From NCBI GenBank assembly GCA_025201765.1, contig MU623343.1, forward strand, positions 1 to 64,000: 64,000 nt of DNA. Reading direction: 5' to 3'. A model generated the notes under the pieces. The model did no database searches, was not told the origin of the DNA, and was given only the letters and a program-made list of their open reading frames with translations. Shown piece after piece: positions 24,676-36,484 of this stretch (positions within the stretch are counted from its first letter, which is position 1; each line of letters opens with the position of its first letter). The DNA is from Daldinia sp. FL1419 (lineage: Eukaryota > Ascomycota > Sordariomycetes > Xylariales > Hypoxylaceae). The translations under genes and the position numbers were made by a program.

Positions 24676-25788
24676 ATGCCCGTCACCGTCAGGCCGTCAA
24701 ATCATGGGTCGACATCCTGGGCAGGTCGCAGATATCGACTCGCGTCGTCGCCCGAGATCTTACTGCATTATACGTTGACCGACGACACGCGCACCAGCCC
24801 GCCGCGGGCCAGACAGTTGGTGCAGAGTTCGTTTGCAGGGCTCGAGAGGAAGGACAATGTGTTCGCTACCAAGAATGGGTTTGTCCATGCGTGCCTGGAT
24901 GCATACAACGAACATCATTGCCTGGTGATAAGGCCGGAAGATGTCTGGTTCGCCATCTTGACGCAGTTTAGCGCCTATGTCAACGGGCATACGGAGGAGC
25001 TGCGCAAGCGATTCTGCGCTCACGAGGGCCAACAGGAATTACATATCGATGTCAGTCTAGAGGACGTCGATCACGGTAAATTGGCGTACATGATGACGAA
25101 AGTAATGGGAGAAAGATTGCGGGATGATTCCCTGCAGCAATGGATCCTACCGTCTTTCACGACTACGACCAAGGTAGATCAGGCTGTCGCCAGCATTATT
25201 TTCATGGGCTCGATGCAGAAGTACTTTACGTATAGTTGGGGAACGCGTTGCGGAATACCATCTGCAACCTTACTCGGCGAGGAGAGCGATTGGATCAAGA
25301 TCCGGGAGCGGATTGAGCGGATGGAGACTTTGGGGTCGGAGCCGTCCCGGTGGCTACGACTACTCAGGCCTATATTAGATGGGTTCATAGCCAGTTTTAA
25401 AGACCCAGAGGGTGATATCACGAGGATGTTCTGGCAAAGCATCTGCAACGAGCACGTACCTAACGGCAGCGGTACTACGACTTACTCGGGATGGATTACG
25501 TCGTTCTGCTTCTGGGACGAGAGCGGCAGATGTCTACACGGGCTCAAACCGGGCCAGGAGGTTAGATTGACGAGGAGCCAGATGCCGAGCGGATTCAGCA
25601 AAGTGCCAGTGACGCTGCTGAACGACGGCATCGAGATACCGACCGAGATGGTGGCCGGATCGATGGCGATACGAGCATTTCGAACCAGAGACGCGGTCGG
25701 CGCATGTGATAGCAGACCGCAGATGCACCGAAGCGAGGGAAATGATACGATACAGCCCGAAGTCGGATGGTTTATGTATAAGACATGA
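24676..25788 (+). CDS. DUF4419 domain protein
   Basis: Single-exon frame of 370 aa. The DUF4419 signature is clear: LVQSSFAG near 48-55, NGFVHACLDAYNEHHCLVIRPEDVWF (about 67-92), AHEGQQEL (113-120), and a later Trp/Gly-rich block (YSWGTRCGIPSATLLGEESDW). Members are widespread in fungi and slime moulds; the molecular function is unknown. No signal peptide or TM segment is seen, so a soluble protein is inferred. The ATG at 24676 is chosen because it is the first in-frame ATG, directly before the conserved N-terminus. The gene looks more G+C-rich than its surroundings and is isolated, with 2.6 kb and 2.9 kb of gene-free DNA on either side. DUF4419 families in fungi are often multi-copy. Confidence 0.88.
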   Translation: MPVTVRPSNHGSTSWAGRRYRLASSPEILLHYTLTDDTRTSPPRARQLVQSSFAGLERKDNVFATKNGFVHACLDAYNEHHCLVIRPEDVWFAILTQFSAYVNGHTEELRKRFCAHEGQQELHIDVSLEDVDHGKLAYMMTKVMGERLRDDSLQQWILPSFTTTTKVDQAVASIIFMGSMQKYFTYSWGTRCGIPSATLLGEESDWIKIRERIERMETLGSEPSRWLRLLRPILDGFIASFKDPEGDITRMFWQSICNEHVPNGSGTTTYSGWITSFCFWDESGRCLHGLKPGQEVRLTRSQMPSGFSKVPVTLLNDGIEIPTEMVAGSMAIRAFRTRDAVGACDSRPQMHRSEGNDTIQPEVGWFMYKT

Positions 25789-28650
25789 CATGAAGTGACC
25801 CCCCTGCTAGGGGATATGGTAGTATCTCTACTACTATAACTAATGGTAAGTTATACACGAAGAAAAAAAAAACCTCGTATATGCCTTTGAGAGAAATAAG
25901 AGGATTGTCCACTTTTCTCCGCATGAACCAGGCCAAGAACGGAGTAACTAACTGTTTTCTCATAGTATAATCGTAGCCCCGTTTGCGAAGCTAGGGGATA
26001 GCTACCAAACGGCGGTTCCGTCGGACTGACTCTCGGGTTCATTTGCATCCGATCATGTCATCTCTATCTCGGAAAGGGTGACCCTTGAATGGCACTTTGA
26101 AGAATGATACACAACTACCCCCCCTTTTTTTTTCCGAGTTTTAAAAGGGGGGATATTATGTCGGTCTCACATACATACCTATATACCTACTCCTCCGGAT
26201 CTGCAAAGTCGGTGGGATTAAGTAGACGAGCCCCGCCTTATACTAGAAGCGGCCGGGCCTCGCGGTCAAATACTCGGACGCTGTGGGGATGGGACCATGG
26301 CTATCGGGCCGAAGTCTCTCTCTATTCGTCGTAGGTGGATTGCGCGGAGTATATACCTAACCTAGGTACCTATGCGCTTTCGCCGTTCTTCCCCGCTTCG
26401 CTTCGCTTGCCGCAGGGGAAACAGGTATAAGATTTCCCGCCGTTTGGGACGATCCAATGTTTGCGGGATAATGGTTCCAGTCATGTTGATCGAGGGAGGG
26501 AGCGAGATATTCTGGGGTCTTGTGGAGATATCGCGGGGAATCATGCCTGCTTACTTGCTTGCTTGCTTGTTGTACATCGAGAGGCGACACCGCCGAGGGG
26601 GTTATAGGAATATTGAATGCGGTGTTTATACCGGGTGTCGTGTAGCCAATACGACTTCCCGGGCTTAATGGTCGGTGCGTATCTAAGATAAATACCCAGA
26701 TGACGGAGCCGTCGGGGTTTTCCGGAAGGGACCTGTTGGAGCTGGGCTTCGACTATCAGTATGGTGTGGTGGCGTGTTGTATATAGGCCACGATGACTTC
26801 TCACTTGGATAGGTATATATAGGTGTTGGTGTATATATGGGGATTGATGGGCTGTACGTCACTATAGTATATGAGATAGTGAAGATAAATTCTACGAGAC
26901 TTATACGACGGATATTCCATACGTGAATAAAACTTTGGTCAACGTACCTGCTTTTAAGACAAGACGGGGTTGGCCCGTGGTCTCTATATGACAACGTAAT
27001 ACATACGGAACATAAGCTTTCGGTAGGAGTAACTATTGGTATACTAGCTAGATGCAACTGCTCTTGATGGTTTGTGTAATCGATTAAAACATAATTCCCC
27101 TTCCATGAACCTACGAATATCATGCTCAGACTAAAACGACCCGTCGAGTAATCTAAGAAATGGGCAACCTTATATGCCACAGGCCTGGCTTGCCAACGAC
27201 GAATACTAGGCAGTATATATGAGTTCGGAACTATCGTATAGTTTACCCCTTTCCCAGCTCAATCCCACAGGGGTCGAGGGCGGGTTTATAGGGTCTATAT
27301 AATACTAGGGAAACATCAATACCTACACCCCAGTTCTCCATCTCGACAAACAAGACTCTAAGCTGCTAGGTTAAGTAATGATACCTTCGGTTAATATTAT
27401 GCGATGGGATGTAACCACATGATAAACGAATTGACGCACACTAGAGCGTACAAAACCCTGCTAATACTTGGTGTGAGCTATCAGGAAGTCGTAAATAAAC
27501 AAGATTAACAAAACTCGAGCGACCTCCGCGCAAACGACATGCCCGTACTCATATTCCAGCTCTGTCCCGCGTAACACTCACGTCCAGCGAAGTCCCCCAG
27601 AGCCCACGGCCCATTAGACCATAATCGTGAGAACGTATCTACGCCCAGCTGTATGCATATTATCCGGCCTTGCCCTTCTAAACGTAAACACTAGCCTCGA
27701 CTCCCGGGTAGCTAGCTCACTTAGCGCGAGGAGGGTTAACGTGCTATTCTCCCCTGGCGAGAAGAGATTACTCATTGCGGGCGAGACGAAGCCCGCGGAA
27801 ATGGATACATGGACTATAATATTGTTTGTTAGAATAGTCGAAGGAGTATTGGCTCATCACTAGAGCACTTATGCTTATGTCTTCACCGATAATGGCAACT
27901 ACCTTCTCGACTGGCTTTATCCCTCGAAGGTAGCTCATGAGAAGTATAACCTAGAGTGGCTCATTGGTTCACACCGTCCATCTCGCCTTGGTGCCCTAGG
28001 ATCATATGCTAATATTATAGCTGATAGCTAGTTTATAGCAATTTTAAATATAATTCCTGTTTGAACCATCTCAATATTCACTCGTGAGGTTGATCTAAAC
28101 TAAAAGGGGTTGGCTATGTTGTCAATCCGCTGTATTTCTTACTCATTCACCCGCCGTAGAAAATTTAGGTCCGACCAGACCGGATAATTAGACGTGAAGA
28201 GTAAAATGGGACATTGCAGGCTCTTCGTGAAAACATTACATTTTCCGGATAATCATCAATCCTGCCATCTAAGTGTACATAAAGCCCTCATGAATACTCC
28301 CTTTCCTGCCCCGCCCGATTCCATCGCCGATCTAACCGATTTCGCACTGACGGATATAAGACAAGTGAAAGGGCCAATAGTGAACCTTATCGAGTATCCT
28401 AAAGTCTTGTTCGGCAATATCTCGTGGGAATTGCCGTTTCCTCGACATCGTCGCTATCGTACAAGAATCGCCCATTAGAGATCGGCTTCCGGGGGTGTAG
28501 TCGGATCATGGCTTCTAACTTCCATTATGTTAGACGCCTTAAGGCCATAGGAGGCCGAAGTCGATTCCTAGCCTCCCTAGTGTAGCCCATTCGTCGAGTT
28601 TCGAGGCTCATCAAAGAGATCTATAGTTATAATCATACAATCCATCAAGT
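25789..28650. other. gene-poor region with possible gene remnant
   Basis: 2.9 kb between the DUF4419 gene and the glycosyltransferase 3' end. It is A+T-rich with many stops. A minus-strand frame at 27180-26683 lacks an ATG at its start and has no recognisable product. Frame-coherent open stretches at 27627-28032 and 28194-28478 look partly coding (see findings). Confidence 0.5.
27627..28032 (+). pseudogene. possible decayed coding remnant
   Basis: Two open stretches in one frame, 27627-27863 and 27864-28032, separated by a single TAG. The second (YVFTDNGNYLLDWLYPSKV...) has protein-like composition but no start codon. Another open stretch in the same frame lies at 28194-28478. I do not recognise the family, so chance cannot be excluded. 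Confidence 0.25.
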
Positions 28651-30017
28651 TCATGAATCCGGCCACTGATCCACGAGCTGGTCCAATCGTCCATCCATCA
28701 GGGCCTCCGCGTTCATCCTCACGCTATATCTTAGTACCTTGGTCTCCTTCTCCTGGAGACCTTCACCGTGATCCGAAATATCGCTGTTGCTCTTCTTCGG
28801 ACCGGCTGGGAGGTGGATCTGGAATAGTGAAGGCTCTACAGTTAAGCAGTTATGGTGGCCTCGACTAGGCTCGCCAGTTCCTTCGCAGAACCATCTTAGC
28901 TCAATATCGAATGCCGACGTCATGTCCTTCAATCCGAGCTCGTATAGGAGCTTTCGCGCTCCCTTTTGCGTGACTGCATACGCTAGTGAGCACACGCCAT
29001 CTTGGACGTGGTGGACGACCCTCGTATGGTCCGGGTACTGATGTCTTAGGTCACTCGGCTCGTAAATAGACCATAGATGCTTGTGCTGAGGGACGGTAAC
29101 GTCGTTGGGGCGCACCACCCGACCCTTGGGCACGATATGCTTGTCCTCGAACGGGAAGTGCATTCCGCAGTGACCAAGCCACAATACATCCCAGTTATCG
29201 CCGTACGGAGATATTCTCGGGGCTTCTGTGGCGGGTAATTTGCCGAACGTAAGGTCCGGAACGGCCGCGGGGCCCTTTCCGGCGTCGGGGAACGTCGGGT
29301 CCGAAAACTTGGATGAACTGGTTAGGGGCTGCGTCAATGCGTGTGCTGATAGCGCAAAGTCGTGCATCTGCTCTCTTATCCTGACGTCCCAGTCGGCATC
29401 GTCTTCCATGATTAACGCCGAAGAGAGGTTTCTTCGAACGACTCTAATAGACCGTTAGTAAGACACGACGCCGATAGTCTCCGAGGAGGCTGTTTACGAA
29501 CTCTTGAATTGCATTGATATGCGCTCGCCACGCTCCCAAAGTGGGATTATCTAGGCGTTTAAGTTCATGGCTAGTCGGTATAGCCTTGTCGGGTATATCT
29601 TTGCCATCGACACCGTCTATAAATTCGAACTCGAAGTTGCTAATCGCGGTCTGAAGTATCATTCCATCGCGGCGATCTGTGCGGGACGGTAGACCGATAA
29701 CGAAGATCTTTTCGAACTATGAGACGAACGTTAGTTTTGCGACGCAACGGTACAGTAATAGGGTTTCGACTAACGCCAAGAGTATTGTTGCGAGTATCGT
29801 CGATATCCGCTAATTCGGGTAGTAGGGTATCTGTTGTTGTTGTTGCTGCTGTTGCCGTTGTCGCCGTTGTCGTCGTCGTCCTTCCGGCGGCTGCGTTGAG
29901 ATACGGGACTCCTTCTTTTCGAGTAGAGAGAAGATATACCGAAAGTAGCAAAAGTGCGCTTACGGCGATGAGGATTGGATAGGAAAGTCGACGTGCCGAC
30001 GACATTAGGAAAGACAT
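28651..30017 (-). CDS. Glycosyltransferase family 25 (LPS-biosynthesis-type) protein
   Basis: Three minus-strand exons, 30017-29775, 29716-29502 and 29443-28651, joined by two 58-bp introns with clean CTAAC branch sites, give 416 aa. A single N-terminal hydrophobic segment (about 11-30) makes a type II Golgi/ER anchor likely. A Thr/Ala-rich stalk (TTTTTATTATAATTTT, about 47-62) follows. The catalytic domain starts NNTLGFEKIFVIGLPSRTDRRD (78-99), then GAWRAHINAI and SALIMEDDADWD (161-172), whose acidic EDD cluster is the expected metal/nucleotide-sugar site of GT25. Fungal GT25 proteins probably modify secretory glycans, but donor and acceptor are not known from sequence. The donor of intron 2 is weak (GTTCGT) but the frame requires it. 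A second in-frame ATG at 30005 is possible. Confidence 0.9.
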
Positions 30018-31152
30018 TGGAAATGCGGGATTACCATCCCATGTCCTTTTTTTTTCTCTTCTTTTTATTTTTCTTATTAGTACATCAATGTAGCGGAATT
30101 CAAGTGTCGAATCTGAAATCGGTTTTTTTTTTGTTGTAGCTTCCCAAAAACTTCAAAGAGTTGCCCGTTTCCACCTGATTTCACTTTGTAGTTGCATGTA
30201 TTAGGTAGTTAGGTAGTTAGGTACATAGTTAGGTAGTTAGATAGTGCATGTATTGTGACGACGCTACGTACCTACAACACGTTAGGTAGGCCCGGGACCT
30301 GAATAAAAGTACAACCACCACCTCTTTCCTTGGCTCTGGCCTGTCTGCCTGGATCCTGGGATCGTAAGGAATTAAAATAAACTCAGGGGCGATCATTCAA
30401 CGAATAGGGCGACCTCTAAAATGACGAGTCGCTCAGCCTACCGCTTCTTGGCGCTTGCTTTTATGCACGTTGGAAGTGTTGGTAACAAGAGAAATCCCGA
30501 AAAGGATTGGCTTATTTCTTCATTCTAGCTTAAAAGCGGGTCTGCCAGTACGATCGTAGCTACTTTCGTACAATACAATATATACCTACATAGAACACCT
30601 AGGTAGATAAGTACCTAACCTGCTAACCTAACATATTCCAAATGTATTAAACCTGTAATATGACATATTCGCTACCGACACACCTAGATTTAGTTGCCTT
30701 AGTGCTGACATACCAAGTTTCGACCCGCTGCACCAACTCACTTTATACCCTAGTTAACTAAGGTTAGGTTAGACATAACTAACTATTCAATACTATTATA
30801 ACTACCTGGTAAAACACATTCGCATGCCACAGCACAGCCGAACGAGGGATTAATCTAAACTGATGTGGTCTCATAAAATGGATTCATACGAGAGAGGATA
30901 CCGGATTGAAAAAAGAAAAAAAGAAAAAAGAGAAAAAGAAAAAGAAAAAAAGGAGACAAAGAAATAATGGCATTTCATCGAAAATGGCGTCGTGATAGTC
31001 GCGATAGTTGCCGACTTGTGTAAAAGCCCCGGTGCCTATGCATTATTAGCCTTGAAGATGTCCGTACGAATAACCAGAGTTGTATTTTGCAACATAGCCG
31101 CCAGGATCCAGCTCCATGTTTCAAAATTACTTTTTCTCGCCTTCCACGACCC

Positions 31153-31195
<43 letters not shown>

Positions 31196-31543
31196 AGGCT
31201 CTGAGCCCATGGGGAGCACCGAACACGGCCCAAGTTCTCGAAGAAACCCGGCCACGGTTCAGCTGGTCTTTTACTATGAGGCAGAGAATCCTGTACCGCT
31301 CGTTGTGACTTGTTATGCCTATTGTACTTTGCTGTGCCATGCCCTTAACCCCCTCCCCCCACGCCTGGACCTTTTTTTGCTGACAAAAGCTTGTTGGCCA
31401 TCCTACTCCCAAGTAAATCTCCCCGTCTTCGTCTCTTCCTGATCTCTGGGATAGGAATTTTCTTCTGTTTATCCCACGCGTAAAAAAGGTATGGGCTTAT
31501 GAGGGTCACCATCGCGAACCCTGCTGGCTCTACTAGTAGAAAT
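30018..31543. other. divergent intergenic region with TTAGGTAG repeats and poly-T
   Basis: 1.5 kb upstream of two divergent secretory-pathway genes. It holds TTAGGTAG repeats (30203-30240), A-rich tracts (30908-30965) and a 33-T run (31158-31190). No ORF with a convincing product. Confidence 0.6.
31158..31190. repeat. poly-T tract (33 T)
   Basis: Uninterrupted run of 33 T, likely a retroposon tail relic, a nucleosome-free promoter element or sequencing-prone homopolymer. Confidence 0.9.
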
Positions 31544-32655
31544 ATGATTAGGTCATCATCTCTATTCGCCCTCGTAGCGGCGCTCGCTACCTCCACCGTA
31601 AGAGCGCAACAGGAGTCGCTCAAGGTCGGCAAGTTCTTTAACCCGCCCAATGCTCTTGACGGTCCGACCGACTATGCGACAAACCCGGTCTGGACGCTCG
31701 GTGAGGTCCAGACTATCAAGTTCACTACCACATATTCGAACTACACCATCGATCTATGGCAACAAGACAAAAATGTAAGTCGTATTAGAGCTGTTTTCCT
31801 TTCTCAACCTTCGTGTTGAGAATAATCAACTTCCTAATTGGGTTGTCGAGTTCCTCCCGAGTCGTGCCTCAAATCTTTATATCTTATAAGCATAGCCGCT
31901 AACTCACCGTTCTAGGGAAACTCCGCGATGGCTGGACCAAGCATATTCCGTAAGGAAAAAACACCGTAAAGTCTTTCCGGGGACGTAACAAACTAACCTG
32001 AGCAGAAACACGGTCTGGCGCCGTGACTCAATTTGACTGGTCGGTCCAAGTATTCGAGTTTGACTTGTCGGAATTCGACGTGTTTTTCCTTTGGTTATCG
32101 CCGCTGCAGTCGGATGACCCGAACCCACTCTCCGTCACCTCGCGGTACTTCAACGTCACAAAAGCTGCGGCCAAAACCACATCTTCATCGTCGATTAGCA
32201 CCTCCAGCTCAACCAGCACTGGCGCGCCAGCCAATAGTGCCACTCACAGTACCACCTCACCGCCTGTCGTATCACAGACGGCGGATGCCGATAATGGCTT
32301 AAGTGCTGGTGCTTCAGCCGGTATCGGGGTTGGTGTCGCCATTCTAGTTATCGCTCTCGTAGCAGGTGGTCTGTTCTTTTGGAGGAAACGGAAGAACGGT
32401 AGCAACTACCGAGCAACAGCTGCCGCTGCCGCCACAGGTCCCAACCACAACGACGACTTGCCAGAGATGCCCGAGGCGCCACTATATTCGGCACAAAAGC
32501 CACCACTCTATCCCGTGGAGCTGGATAGCGGCGGATATCCACCTCAGTACTACCATCCCGAAAGAAACTACCATCCCGAGAGCGTTGAGCTCGACTCGAA
32601 TCGTAGAGTCGAACTCGATTCAACCCTTCGATCCGAGCTGAACGGAAGCCACTAA
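31544..32655 (+). CDS. Secretory Ser/Thr-rich single-pass membrane protein
   Basis: Three exons, 31544-31774, 31916-31949 and 32006-32655, give 304 aa; introns are 141 and 56 bp. The chosen start gives a typical signal peptide (MIRSSSLFALVAALATSTVRA); an in-frame ATG at 31499 would add 15 residues and weaken it. The ectodomain (about 22-137) is a compact beta-rich module (TIDLWQQDKN..., FDWSVQVFEFDLS...) with N-glycosylation sequons. A Ser/Thr-rich stalk (about 145-180) follows, then a Gly-rich TM segment (about 192-214), a basic stop-transfer RKRK, and a short cytoplasmic tail with repeated VELDS and YHPE units. The layout resembles fungal Mid2/Wsc-like sensors, but no WSC or Mid2 motif is visible, so it is not named. 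Exon 2 is only 34 bp. Confidence 0.78.
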
Positions 32656-33646
32656 ATCTAATTCACATACTGTACTAGGCCGGTTAATTTGTTAGCGACA
32701 CGAAGAAGAAAATGGCAACTAGAGCACTGTTTGATAGAATAGACTCTTGTTTCGAACTGGGACACCACCATATCCGAGGCGCCTGGGGAGAAAAATACAT
32801 GTAATCCTAGGTATTGTGGAAGTACCTATACGATATGAAGACGAGGCATTGGCGCGGATTTTGGTTACTTTGATGTACATATTTACTTACAGATGCTTGC
32901 AATACCCCCTTTTTTATATCCCCCTAATGCTACCAGGGAATCTTGCTGTTGTTATTTCTGTCCGCTGGAAGGGCAGTTTTTCATTGGCTTAGTATTATCG
33001 GCTCTATGATATCTGTGTTGGAAGTTAATTGATCGCAGGTGATGTTGTACTGTGGTTGATTGTTGTTACACATACCCTCCTTTACGATTTTATTTTTATC
33101 TTTATTTTTATCTTTATTTTCAACACGTGACTTTTACGTCAAGTTACCGAGGGCCTGGGTCGTCTCGAGACTTCTGTTTTTAGGGTTACACGATTTTAAT
33201 CTTCAACTCGGACTTAGTGGCTTGGCTACATATAAAGTTATAGGAAGTATCTTTTCCAGGATAGTTATTATGTTCATAGGGGAAAATACTACTAGACCTC
33301 GGCTCACTTTAGTGGGACCAAGTCGTAAACAAGTTCACAATATCGAATAGTTATCACCACTTATACGACGCCGCTCATGCGCCTATTGGAATTCAACAGA
33401 TATTCATATCACAAAACTGTTCTCTAGAAGCTAAGATAATACCATTAATTCCAAACGCTAGGCTCATGCAGCGATGCTGAAAATATGGAAAATAAAAAAT
33501 CTCGTGATAATGCCATATCAATGCAGTGGGTAATGCAACGCTTACCCCTATATACATGTCCCGGGAGCCTCATACAGTCTCCCTTGAATACAAATACCGA
33601 TAACTCCCAAGAAATAACGCTCTGCAGAAAAAGGAAAGATAACAAC
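32656..33646. other. convergent intergenic region
   Basis: About 990 bp between two facing 3' ends, with T-rich low-complexity sequence (TTTTTATC repeats near 33089-33120). No gene seen. Confidence 0.6.
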
Positions 33647-36484
33647 TTAGTAGCTATGTTCCTTCTCCTCCAGTTCGCGCATATATTTTACGAATCTCTT
33701 CTTGTGGGTCTGGATCGGGTTAGCATATGATATAACGAGAGTGTAGATAGACTTACCATTCCAGCATAACACCCATCCCTTAATGCGCAGATATACCGCA
33801 AGCCGAGTTTCGCAAAACATTCGTACACTAAGTCCATTGGAGAGTTTATATCCAAAGCAAAAGGAGCCGGATCTATATAAGGTGTGAAATCAGTGGGGTC
33901 TCTCTCCAGAGATTCGCCGTCGTCGATACTCGGTACATTGGCCATAAGACAAAGGCTGGAACTTTCGTCGTTTAGGTGGTCCAAAGCATATTCCAGATCA
34001 GGAGCTGGGATCAGGCCAACGAGTATATCGTCCCTGATTATTGGTAGTCCTCCGTCCAACTCACCGGCTCGGTGCAGGAGCTCGAGCTGGTCGCGGAGTT
34101 GCGTGGCTGGGACTAACGGTGAGTCGCTAATGTCGATCACACGCTCTTTGCGAACGCGAGGTACTATATCAGCAAAGTCGGAAGTGAAGACCGGTTTATG
34201 CTTATTGTCTAAGTACGGATAAGCATTCATATTCGTAAGAAGGTCGTAGATACTGAGGGGCTCTAGGGCGTCAGCTGTCCATTTTGCGACGAGAACAGCC
34301 AGGGAGAAAGGCAAGACGTAGTCCAGGCTTCCGGTCAGTTCGAAGAGGATAACTGCAAGAGTAACGGATAATCTCGTCACGCCGCACATCGTTGAGCCCG
34401 CAGCAATTAGCGCATATACACCGGGTTGAACACATGTAGACTCTTGAAGAAGGGGACAGGTCCCCCAGATGCTCCAGTGGGGAAATCGGAGCACTATCCA
34501 TTGAACGAGATGACCGACGATCCTACCCATAAGACCACCGACAACCATAGAAGGGACATAAATACCCGCGGGGACTTTGATACCAAACGTGATGGTCGTC
34601 AGAAAAGTTTTGATGATAAATGCGGCAAGAATGTTCCGGATGATGCCGGGTATTTCATCAATATTGGACGGGCAAAGCCCTAGGTCGGAATCCCTACTAT
34701 CATCTTGACATGGCGCAGCGAGGTTCAATAGAAGCTTCGCTACCGGGAGTTTGGTCAAGGTATTCCAATATCCTATGAGTCCTGTTACCAATGCTACCAG
34801 GACAACCTCGAAAAGCGGATATTTCTTGATGACTGGAATCTTGCGAAAGGATAAAGCCCAACGACGCGATGCTTTGATGAAGAGCGCGCCGATAGCACCA
34901 CCTAACACTCCTACTAAAATGAAGCCGAATAGTTCGAACCACTCCCAATCGATCTTGTATCGGATTTCGAACATAACGATCTTGTGCGTGCCGTAAGGAT
35001 TAAGGAACTTCAAGGTTAAGGCTGCGACGATACAGCAAAAGAAGGTACGGAAAAGCGTCTTGGCCGGGAAATAATAAGCAACTTCCTCTAGACCAAAAAG
35101 AACACCACCGAGAGGAGCTCCAAAAGCGACCACGACACCCGCCGCTGCCGCGGCAGATAGTACCTCGCGCCTCTTGCCGTCGTTGCGATCGTACTTAGCG
35201 AAAATTCGACAGCAAATGTTGCCAATACAAGTTGCAATGTGGACATAGGGGCCTTCTTTGCCCAAACTTAGACCAGAGGCGACACTCAAAATCAATCCCA
35301 CGGTTTTGATGATAAGGGTCTTGGCACCAAGAAAGCCGTGCAGAACAAATCCACTGAGGATGACGCGAACCTCGGCAACACCACTCCCAGCTGCAGAATA
35401 GTAAACCATGGGTGGCGGCTCGACAGGTACTCGCCGAACTGCTCGGGGACTGACACTATCGCTTTCGTCATTGTCGTTACCGCTATCATCTGGGTGGTGG
35501 GAATAGTCGGCAGCCAGGTTCTCATCTAGTGTTGACATTCGGTAAGCCGAGGGGACCACCGTCTTAGTCGTTAATGTGAGCAGGCATGAGAGCACAGCGA
35601 GTACGATGACGGCAATTATATAAACTCCAAATTCGGTCCAGATATTACCGAAGGGATGACCACCAAGAACTTCGGACCAGGACCGCCAATCGGTACATGG
35701 ACCATGAGGACAACATCTCTGTTCGCATCATTAGCTCCTATACGCCTTCGACCAACACCAGACGCCACTTAATAGCCGCATATTGTGGGATTGCGAATTA
35801 TTACCTTCTCTCGTAAATACCACGCTCTCGCGCAATATCCGTCCTTGTAATCGAAGATGGTTGTTTCAGCCACATCCACGCAGTAAGCGACTAGCGCGAC
35901 TAGAACGCCAACGACGGCACTCAGTATCCAACCCTGTGCGCCATCAAATAAGACAACGAGTCTGCCCCACATGCCTTTCCGACTTCGTAATTGTTTAACT
36001 CGGTAGGCATCCGCGATACTATCGTGCACCCAGTCGGTCGAGGTAAATTGATCATACCATATCCGTTCTTCAGCAAGTAGGGAGCTCTTGGATTCGGACA
36101 TGGGATCTGGACGGTCCGAAAGCGCCTGTATTAACCGTTGCCCCCATGATTCGTGCCGGTTATGATATCGCGCGCCATAAGGTGTTGCTGATGCCAAGAG
36201 GGATTAGGTTAGTACGCTCTGGCCAAGATTGGGGTGTGTAATTGTGCGAACAAACCGGCAAAGCTTTGAGACCTCGATAGATAGCCTCTAGGGGTATCCA
36301 AAGGGCTATGGATGCGCACACGAGAATGTGAAGGCGGTAGAAGGGAGGTATTTTCGTCGGGGGTTTCAGATACGGAATGCGGTCTGGATTTTCTCGAGTG
36401 TCGATGGCGCGTAGGAGAAGTAGGGGCCGACCTATGCGAATCCCTAGGAGGAGGTACGGTATCGTAGGTATTTATATTCGGCAT
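33647..36484 (-). CDS. CLC-family chloride/proton exchanger with CBS domains
   Basis: Four minus-strand exons, 36484-36256, 36187-35805, 35718-33757 and 33709-33647, give 878 aa; introns are 68, 86 and 47 bp. The N-terminus (1-125) is polar; the first TM helix starts near 148 (GWILSAVVGVLVALVAYCV). Family motifs are intact: GSGVAEV (315-321, chloride-filter serine S316), GKEGPYVH (357-364, gating glutamate E359), and a Glu in WFELFGFILVG that aligns with the proton glutamate of ClC-3/Gef1-type exchangers, so exchange rather than channel activity is inferred. GIYVPSMVVGG is the late selectivity motif. Two CBS modules occupy the C-terminus (about 690-870). The usual Pro of GSGIPE is Ala here. 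By family knowledge it acts in Golgi, endosome or vacuole membranes in pH and chloride balance. The stop is in a 63-bp last exon (ending KKRFVKYMRELEEKEHSY). Confidence 0.92.

Noticed and set aside
26683..27180. 165-aa minus-strand ORF
   Set aside because: It begins at a non-ATG codon, has low-complexity Tyr/Pro/Thr sequence and no recognisable domain.
30203..30240. TTAGGTAG repeats as possible interstitial telomere
   Set aside because: The unit is TTAGGTAG, not TTAGGG, and it is short and irregular.
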